Source of the DNA: Candidatus Omnitrophota bacterium
Lineage (GTDB): Bacteria; Omnitrophota; Gorgyraeia; Tantalellales; Tantalellaceae
DNA length: 11,644 bases
NCBI GenBank assembly: GCA_013204685.1
Contig: JABMSC010000034.1
Coordinates: forward strand, 1 to 11,644
Reading direction: 5' to 3'
In this document: positions 6,028-11,644 of the stretch, in pieces
How positions within the stretch are numbered: position 1 is the stretch's first letter
Layout: each line of letters starts with the position of its first letter
Translations under genes and position numbers: made by a program
Notes under the pieces: generated by a model
The model's input: only the letters and a program-made list of their open reading frames with translations
The model's database searches: none
Told to the model about the DNA's origin: nothing

Positions 6028-9000
6028 ATGGATCAATGTTTCGATAAACGAAAATTATGGTTCAAAGCTATTGCCATTCTAGTAGTGTGCCTGTTTCTCT
6101 CGAATGACATTGCCCGTGCAATAGGCCCGCAGGCTCCCCGCACGAATGTCCAAAACCTCAATCCTGCCTTAAGAACGAAACCAATGATCGGGATCACGGA
6201 ACAGGATGGTATTCTTGTCTTTGATGATCTTAAAAAAGACGGATCTGTCGACTTCTTCCGGGAAAACTTCATTTTTATGTACCTGAGCCGTCTGATAGGT
6301 GATGTCTTTGAGAGCACAGAAGAGAAATATCTAAATGAAGAACTTTTCAAAGACTTTATCCGCAAAGACATGGCCCATACCAGGATCACGACCGAACGTT
6401 TTGATATAGACAATTTGAAAATGAAAGATGGTACTGTTTGTCTTCCTTACAAAAGTACAAAGGAAGGAGATACAAGGAAACCGTTCCTCCGGTATTATTC
6501 GCCCGAACACAGCCCCCCGGCAGTTCAAGACAAAAAGTCGTTCCCGATAGGTAATGTTAGGGTGGTGTGTGAGGTTGGGGGCATTGTAGGGTCAAGGGAA
6601 GAGGCATCCTCTTCGTCATTGCGAGGGAGTGAGACCACGACTACCACCGGCACCACCGTCGAAGTGCGCTTGCCGCTCGAAGACGTGGCGCCAGTAGATA
6701 AAGGAGATAAGGGTGAGAATTTAGAAGAAGAGAGAGCTCCCCCCCGATTTTTAATAGAGACGGATCTCAGGATCAATAGAGATGATTTCAGAAAACGCCT
6801 CGAAAGTATAATAAATAACTTTTTTGATGATGAGGATATTCAAGAAGTGATTGAAGAAGCAATATTAAGAAAAGGCATAGACCCTGGCAAAATAACCAAA
6901 ATAATCGTTCAAAGACCTAAGAAGTTAAATCCGGAAGACAAATTCCCCAGAATAGATGAAGAAAGATCTGCCCTGGTTATAAACATATCTGAAGTAAGCG
7001 GGATATCTCGTGAGCTTTCCCAGGCGGTGATAACCTTTCTTTCACCAAAGCCCTTCACTGCAGACTTCATAAAAACAAAATTTACTGATCTTGTTCCAGA
7101 AGGAGAGCTTAAGCGTGCACTCCAAATAGCGTGCTGGGAAGATTTTAACCCGGATGAGTATCTTGAAGGGCGCTCTGTGGAGATAAAATTAAGTAATCCT
7201 GTTACTTATAACGGAGTTGTTTATGATTCAGTCAAGATAAAGGGTGTGGTCTTTAAAAGGGTGCTTCAGCCAAGACTAAAAAGCTTCATAGCTAAAAGGC
7301 CCGGGGAGGAAACTCATGATATAAGAATCCCGGATGTTAACGAGGAGGCCAGGGTTATATACCATAAACAGTTAAATCCGGAAGGTGGACTTGAAGGACG
7401 GATCGCCCGCAATGAAATAGATATGATGGAAAAGAGCCTGGAGAGGGGGCTTACGCTTGATGTTCCTATAGGAGCGGGTATTTACAGGGATCTAAAGATG
7501 CAAGATGAAAATCTAGGTTTTGTTATTTCACTGATTCCGGATAAAAAAATGGAAAACATTCCGGATATGATAGAAAAGGCTAAGGTGTCATCGGGCTCCA
7601 GAGGATCCCGTAAAGAGGATAGGCTTTTTACTGAACGCATCGAACTTGTTAGGCTCCGAGAAAAAATAGAAGAGATTTTTTACCAGCAGGGCAAGCGCCT
7701 GAGAGAAGCTCATGATGAAGGCATGTATCTGGCTTTCCCACATTGGGGTAATTTTTACGTAATAAATGGAAAATATTATCACAAAGATTTCAGTGAGTCT
7801 CAAGATATAGCCGAAATCAGCGAAAATGAACCTGAACGTGTCGCTGCTTTTAGATTCCTGGATATTTGTATAGCTATCCAGCATTTTGATCAACTACCCT
7901 TTTATGAGGAAAGAGGCCTTACAAAGTTCTGGCGGGAGACTGTTTGCTTACGTCTTGAGTTACCATTTTTAATGGGGTATTTCCATGACAGGCCGGAGTT
8001 TTTCGATGCGGAGGCTGCTAAAGATCTGATAAAGCTGATAAATACTCGGTGGAGGCTTGTTTTTGAAGAAGACAATAAGCCTGTCAGTGAGTATGGGTTA
8101 GCTCTGGTGGACAGGTTGCGGGACATCGTTGACGGAAAAGAAGGCCAGGGAGGAACACCAAAGTGGACTGTAGGTTATCCGTACGCGGAGAAGGATACCC
8201 CCGTTGGAAGAGTTGTGTGGAGGATGATGAAAACTGGAGATCTTCCTCATGAGGATCGTCTCCAGAAAGCAGGACTTTGGAAGTTTAACTTTATGGAAGT
8301 TTCGAAAGATAAGGCGGATGTTACTTATGATCTTAAAAAAGGTTCAGTTTATATGGAGATCCCAGCAAATCCTTTTGGGGGAGATGTAAGATGGTATATC
8401 CAGGAAAAACTTAAAGGGATCCTGAAGGAACTGGAAGAACCCGAAGAGAAGCGTCTTAGCCCTTCAGAGGACAGTTTACAAACTCCCCCCTCCAGCTCTC
8501 CAAAGCCGCGTGGTAGTTCACCCTCCGGTAATAAAGGTGGGGTTATCGCTGGTAAAAGGATCTTATCGCTTACCGCTTTAGGAGCAATCATCCTTGGGGT
8601 AACAATTCCGATCATAAGACGTTACGGGCTTCCATTTTGGGGATATTTGGCAATCGGAGGTGTCTGGGTTTTATATTTTGGACTTATAGCATTACTTCTA
8701 TGGAAGGATGTCTTGAGACAAAATGCTTACTGGCAGGGATGGGGGCAAGATAGGAAAAAAGCTGAGATAGGTCCGGAAATGCATGAATACAGGGTAAATT
8801 ATTATTTTAAAGCCCTGTTGGCGATTATTCGCCATGGGGAAAAACAGGGCACAAACCAGGTAAGCATGAGCAAACCTTCAAAAGTATTTCGCGGTGAAGC
8901 CATGCTCATGACAATGCCATTAGCAAGGATGCTGAGGAATTTTGTTCAGTCTGCCGGCTTTTTCAATCCCGAAGCAAAAAATATACCACTTAAAATAAGA

Positions 9001-11644
9001 AGAGGAAAGGTCAAGATAAAGGACCTTGAGGAATACATCTGTGAGGTGGTCTTATCTCTTAAAGGCAGGGAAGAATTCAAAAAACTGGTTTTTCAGGTTG
9101 AGAGCTTGCTTGAGGATACAAGAGCCAAAATTCCCGGAAGAGAAGAGCGGGATGTTGGTGAAATGGGATTTGCAGCACAAGCTAAAATAATACAAGAGGC
9201 GCTAGTCTCCGGAAAACTGAATATCTTATATGTTTGTGCAAGGAATATAAGCCGCTCATACATAATGGAAATGGCCACAAGAGATTTTCTGGAGGAAAAA
9301 GGTCTGACTGATCGGGTGACGGTTTCTTCCCGTAGCACCAGAAAAATAGGAAAACGCGGGTACCCTGACCTGATATGGGATGCTTTGGCGAAAGCTTTCA
9401 TACGTTTACTTATGTTCATAAACAGGATCAGGCAAAAAACCATACCGACATTCAAACCACAACAGGTAAGCAGAGAAGACATAGAGCGGGCTTCCTTAAT
9501 TATTGTCGATAGTGAATTGCGCAAAAAGAAGATCTTTTCAATGGTACCAGAAGCTGAGGCGAAAACTTTTCTTTTTACCGAATTGCTTCCCGAAGATAAC
9601 AGAAGCTTTGGCAAAAGCCTTCAAGACCGAACATTTGTGAATGTTGAATATATCCCTAAGGTTTTAAGGGAAACCCTCTTTCCTTTGATCGAAGCACAAC
9701 TCTCTCAAGAGGAAACAGAACAGAAACGCGCCGAAGGAGATGAAGAGAAAAAGATCTTAATAGTTTATCACTCCGGTTCTGGCGGAACAAAGAATATATG
9801 TGAGGCATTCAAGGAAGAGTTATCCGGCAGGTATCAGGTTGATATGATCGAGGCTAATACTAAATTTGATGGTGACCTTTCAAGATATGCACTTGTTCTT
9901 TTTGGGTTTCCTACTTTTAAACTTGCGCCCTCAAAATCAATACAAGAGTTTATTGACAGGCTCCCTATGCCCCCAGGGCCCGTAAAAGCTTTTGCGTTCT
10001 GCACTAAAAGTACCGTCTCCGCTGATACGCTCAGGAAATTCGCCGATATGCTTTTTAAGAAAAACATTATTCTGGGAGCTTCTGCTGAATTCAGAGCTCC
10101 CGGAACAGATGTAGTGCTTGATTTTCCTGAAAAGCTTCTCCGTTTTCTGCATAAGATATTTGATTATGCTTTTGGATATAGTAAGAACACTAGAAAAAAG
10201 ATCAAAAGATCCGTAAGAGCTATAGATAAGCTTATTAGAGCTCCTTTTGTTAAGCTTAAGATGCCAAGAAAGAAGATTACTGCGCTTTTATGGAACCTTG
10301 CACAAAAGAAAGTTTTTGACAAAACTCCAATAAATACATCTCCCCTGGAAGTAATCTCATCTAGATGCAGCAAGTGCGGTCAGTGTGCAGTAAAATTCTG
10401 TCCCCGGAAGGCCTGGAAACTTATTGAAGGAGGCGTCCCAGAGTGGATAGAGGAAAGTTGCGACCGGTGCATGAGTTGTGTTCACAGGTGTCCCAAGAAG
10501 GCGATAATATATGACGAAGAAATGAAAGACAAGCCCAGATTGGATAGTAAATTTCATAAATGGGCAAAAGAAAAATACCTAACGGATACCGGTAAAAAAC
10601 ACAAATCCAAAAAACCTTATCTTGTGCCGATGCTGGTTATGGTTGCTATCGCATCCTTTATTATTGTTCTATACAATGTGGCTAAACGTGTTGCCGATAT
10701 AAGCATAGAAAGAAACAGGGGCAGAATAGAAGCGTTAGAAGGGCTCGATATGAGCAAGCCCTATACTTTCCGGAACGAGAAAGAGATGTTGAGTTGGCTG
10801 GCCGGGGTGCCCCGCAAACTTGAACTCGGCATGATCTATGATATTTCAGAAGACGGCACTTACACGGTTTATATTGTTGCCTTGGGAGACAGCCATTCAG
10901 TCAATGTGCCTCGATATAAACGCGCAATTCACAGTCATCCTAAGGGAGTTGGCCCCCATGATCAGATTCCATCCCTTGCCGATCTAATACTTGCTTTGGA
11001 TGAGCATGAAAATATCATAGTTCTCGCAGAAGGACGAGTCGTTAAGCTTACGCGTTCAGAGGAAGCGCCTCTTACACCTTTTGCGAAGATACTAAAAGAA
11101 GCTGATGATAAAGTGCTTGATTTCATGGAAGAAAAAGGTATTCATGATTCCCGCTTAAGAAACGAGTTACTTGAGGAAGTTCTCAACCGGATCATATTTG
11201 ACAAGATGTCTTCCTGGGATGTATTCAGCTATGGAGACGGCACGAAGGAAGTGACATATTACAACCCGAATGCATGGGGATATATGGTACGCCTTTTCGG
11301 TTTCAGTATAGCTGGGTTTGAGCGTGGCGATTATAGCAGCTTCTGGGATTACGATAAGGATCTCTTAAGAGATCTAGAGAAGTTTAAAGGAAGAGGAGAT
11401 GAACTTTACGAGGAATTTAGAGAAAAAGCCGGTAGTATAATTCGTGATAAATATGACCGGAAATATGGGCCTTTCACAGGTACCACCCTGAAGCAGGGGA
11501 CGGGGGAAGACAGCCCCAGACTGGATAAAAAGTTCCACGAACGGGCGTGGAAAGAGAGACTGGATAAATTTGAAACGCGCGGATCAAGAGCGATCCCCAA
11601 CGGATCGCCCCTGGGAGTCTTTAGAGCGCTTCTTGAAGAAGACC
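6028..11644 (+). CDS. Giant multidomain membrane protein, at least 1872 residues (3' end beyond window)
   Basis: One frame stays open from the ATG at 6028 to the right edge; an in-frame TAA at 5959 limits it upstream. Order of parts by residue: 1-31 signal-like segment ending 'NDIARA'; 34-186 unrecognised; 188-241 low-complexity linker; 242-385 unrecognised; about 385-705 kinase-like motifs (H572-W-G-N575, D587-F-S); about 706-810 unrecognised; 810-843 Ser/Pro-rich linker; membrane segments about 845-864 and 872-892; 1063-1225 LMW-PTP-like domain (Cys1070-x5-Arg1076-Ser); 1242-1400 flavodoxin fold (loop S-G-S-G-G-T at 1249); Cys1447/1450/1453/1458 and Cys1478/1481/1484/1488 for two [4Fe-4S] clusters; membrane segment about 1532-1553; JAMM-like Glu1599, His1635-x-His1637, Asp1652; then an unrecognised charged region. 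Every module looks intact and codon use is ordinary, so this is a functional mosaic rather than decay. The overall role is unknown; redox, phosphate-transfer and peptidase activities at a membrane are inferred only from the motifs. Confidence 0.9.
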   Translation, partial: MDQCFDKRKLWFKAIAILVVCLFLSNDIARAIGPQAPRTNVQNLNPALRTKPMIGITEQDGILVFDDLKKDGSVDFFRENFIFMYLSRLIGDVFESTEEKYLNEELFKDFIRKDMAHTRITTERFDIDNLKMKDGTVCLPYKSTKEGDTRKPFLRYYSPEHSPPAVQDKKSFPIGNVRVVCEVGGIVGSREEASSSSLRGSETTTTTGTTVEVRLPLEDVAPVDKGDKGENLEEERAPPRFLIETDLRINRDDFRKRLESIINNFFDDEDIQEVIEEAILRKGIDPGKITKIIVQRPKKLNPEDKFPRIDEERSALVINISEVSGISRELSQAVITFLSPKPFTADFIKTKFTDLVPEGELKRALQIACWEDFNPDEYLEGRSVEIKLSNPVTYNGVVYDSVKIKGVVFKRVLQPRLKSFIAKRPGEETHDIRIPDVNEEARVIYHKQLNPEGGLEGRIARNEIDMMEKSLERGLTLDVPIGAGIYRDLKMQDENLGFVISLIPDKKMENIPDMIEKAKVSSGSRGSRKEDRLFTERIELVRLREKIEEIFYQQGKRLREAHDEGMYLAFPHWGNFYVINGKYYHKDFSESQDIAEISENEPERVAAFRFLDICIAIQHFDQLPFYEERGLTKFWRETVCLRLELPFLMGYFHDRPEFFDAEAAKDLIKLINTRWRLVFEEDNKPVSEYGLALVDRLRDIVDGKEGQGGTPKWTVGYPYAEKDTPVGRVVWRMMKTGDLPHEDRLQKAGLWKFNFMEVSKDKADVTYDLKKGSVYMEIPANPFGGDVRWYIQEKLKGILKELEEPEEKRLSPSEDSLQTPPSSSPKPRGSSPSGNKGGVIAGKRILSLTALGAIILGVTIPIIRRYGLPFWGYLAIGGVWVLYFGLIALLLWKDVLRQNAYWQGWGQDRKKAEIGPEMHEYRVNYYFKALLAIIRHGEKQGTNQVSMSKPSKVFRGEAMLMTMPLARMLRNFVQSAGFFNPEAKNIPLKIRRGKVKIKDLEEYICEVVLSLKGREEFKKLVFQVESLLEDTRAKIPGREERDVGEMGFAAQAKIIQEALVSGKLNILYVCARNISRSYIMEMATRDFLEEKGLTDRVTVSSRSTRKIGKRGYPDLIWDALAKAFIRLLMFINRIRQKTIPTFKPQQVSREDIERASLIIVDSELRKKKIFSMVPEAEAKTFLFTELLPEDNRSFGKSLQDRTFVNVEYIPKVLRETLFPLIEAQLSQEETEQKRAEGDEEKKILIVYHSGSGGTKNICEAFKEELSGRYQVDMIEANTKFDGDLSRYALVLFGFPTFKLAPSKSIQEFIDRLPMPPGPVKAFAFCTKSTVSADTLRKFADMLFKKNIILGASAEFRAPGTDVVLDFPEKLLRFLHKIFDYAFGYSKNTRKKIKRSVRAIDKLIRAPFVKLKMPRKKITALLWNLAQKKVFDKTPINTSPLEVISSRCSKCGQCAVKFCPRKAWKLIEGGVPEWIEESCDRCMSCVHRCPKKAIIYDEEMKDKPRLDSKFHKWAKEKYLTDTGKKHKSKKPYLVPMLVMVAIASFIIVLYNVAKRVADISIERNRGRIEALEGLDMSKPYTFRNEKEMLSWLAGVPRKLELGMIYDISEDGTYTVYIVALGDSHSVNVPRYKRAIHSHPKGVGPHDQIPSLADLILALDEHENIIVLAEGRVVKLTRSEEAPLTPFAKILKEADDKVLDFMEEKGIHDSRLRNELLEEVLNRIIFDKMSSWDVFSYGDGTKEVTYYNPNAWGYMVRLFGFSIAGFERGDYSSFWDYDKDLLRDLEKFKGRGDELYEEFREKAGSIIRDKYDRKYGPFTGTTLKQGTGEDSPRLDKKFHERAWKERLDKFETRGSRAIPNGSPLGVFRALLEED
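6598..6641 (+). repeat. In-frame palindrome plus dispersed-repeat-like segment inside the giant gene
   Basis: GAAGAGG-CAT-CCTCTTC (6598-6614) is a perfect 7-bp inverted repeat with a 3-base loop. It runs directly into CGTCATTGCGAGGGAGTGAG (6613-6632), which closely resembles, from memory, a dispersed repeat beginning CGTCATTGCGAG found in many bacterial genomes. It encodes the Ser/Thr-rich linker 'SSSSLRGSETTTTTG', unlike the flanking protein. The reading frame is kept, as in the Rickettsia palindromic elements known to sit inside genes. Confidence 0.45.
8481..8544 (+). repeat. Possible second repeat-derived linker in the giant gene
   Basis: The Ser/Pro/Gly-rich linker just before the first internal membrane segment is coded by DNA with C-rich start AACTCCCCCC (8481-8490) and G-rich end GGTGGGGTT (8536-8544), imperfect inverted ends matching at 7 of 9 positions. 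This is the shape of a small palindromic element, but the match is weak and a C-rich codon run for Pro/Ser could produce it by chance. Confidence 0.25.
10534..10569 (+). repeat. Boundary motif copy 1 (PRLD-x-KFH) in the giant protein
   Basis: Residues 1503-1514 read PRLDSKFHKWAK, just after the second ferredoxin cluster and before the third membrane segment. The second copy is at 11515. Eight of the first eleven residues are identical between copies, and 24 of 33 bases, with most differences at third codon positions, so protein-level conservation is likely. Confidence 0.5.
11515..11550 (+). repeat. Boundary motif copy 2 (PRLD-x-KFH) in the giant protein
   Basis: Residues 1830-1841 read PRLDKKFHERAW, following a Gly/Thr-rich stretch ('TGTTLKQGTGED') that looks like an interdomain linker. 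It mirrors copy 1, which also precedes a short Lys/Glu-rich helix. Both copies therefore sit near module borders. Confidence 0.5.

Noticed and set aside
9093..9614. 173-codon minus-strand open frame opposite the giant gene
   Set aside because: It is antisense to the recognisable phosphatase-like domain, has no ribosome site and its translation is Ser/Leu/Phe-rich low complexity typical of antisense reading.

Overview
The window reads as bacterial chromosome of about 45% G+C with ordinary housekeeping genes on the left and one exceptional gene on the right. The organism cannot be fixed from sequence alone. An NAD+-dependent DNA ligase, a PolX-type polymerase, a lipobox lipoprotein and a very long mosaic ORF would fit an uncultured candidate phylum such as Omnitrophota (OP3), whose giant genes I know from the literature. 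That placement is an inference.

Left part (1-1458). A divergent region separates a minus-strand sigma-70 family (ECF-like) sigma factor, cut by the left edge, from two small plus-strand genes for exported proteins: a helical protein with a signal peptide and a lipoprotein. The sigma gene has a near-consensus promoter placed so close to its ATG that the transcript should be leaderless or nearly so. The plus-strand side has a plausible promoter followed by a Fur-box-like palindrome. The lipoprotein gene has its best Shine-Dalgarno in front of an ATC codon.

Middle part (1471-5593). A tight DNA-repair cluster: polX (HhH, Pol beta-like and PHP domains), a small zinc-ribbon/DUF2007 gene overlapping polX by one base, and ligA (NAD+ DNA ligase) about 30 bases later. 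All run in the same direction and could be one transcript with the two small upstream genes.

Intergenic 5594-6027. It holds G/C-rich palindromes of dispersed-repeat type, an excellent sigma-70 promoter (TTGACA-18 bp-TATAAT) and a leader of about 140 bases with three hairpins in a row, one with a perfect 10-bp stem. No Shine-Dalgarno precedes the following ATG.

Right part (6028-11644). One uninterrupted reading frame of at least 1872 codons runs off the right edge without a stop. It chains unrelated modules: an N-terminal signal-like segment, two unrecognised regions, a region with kinase-like motifs, two membrane segments, a low-molecular-weight phosphatase (LMW-PTP)-like domain with its C-x5-R-S loop, a flavodoxin plus two-[4Fe-4S] ferredoxin unit (EFR1-like arrangement), another membrane segment, and a JAMM/MPN-like metalloprotease motif. 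A short motif, PRLD-x-KFH-x-x-A, occurs twice near module boundaries, and at least one linker is built from a palindrome and repeat-like DNA. This polyprotein-like membrane protein is the most unusual object in the window.
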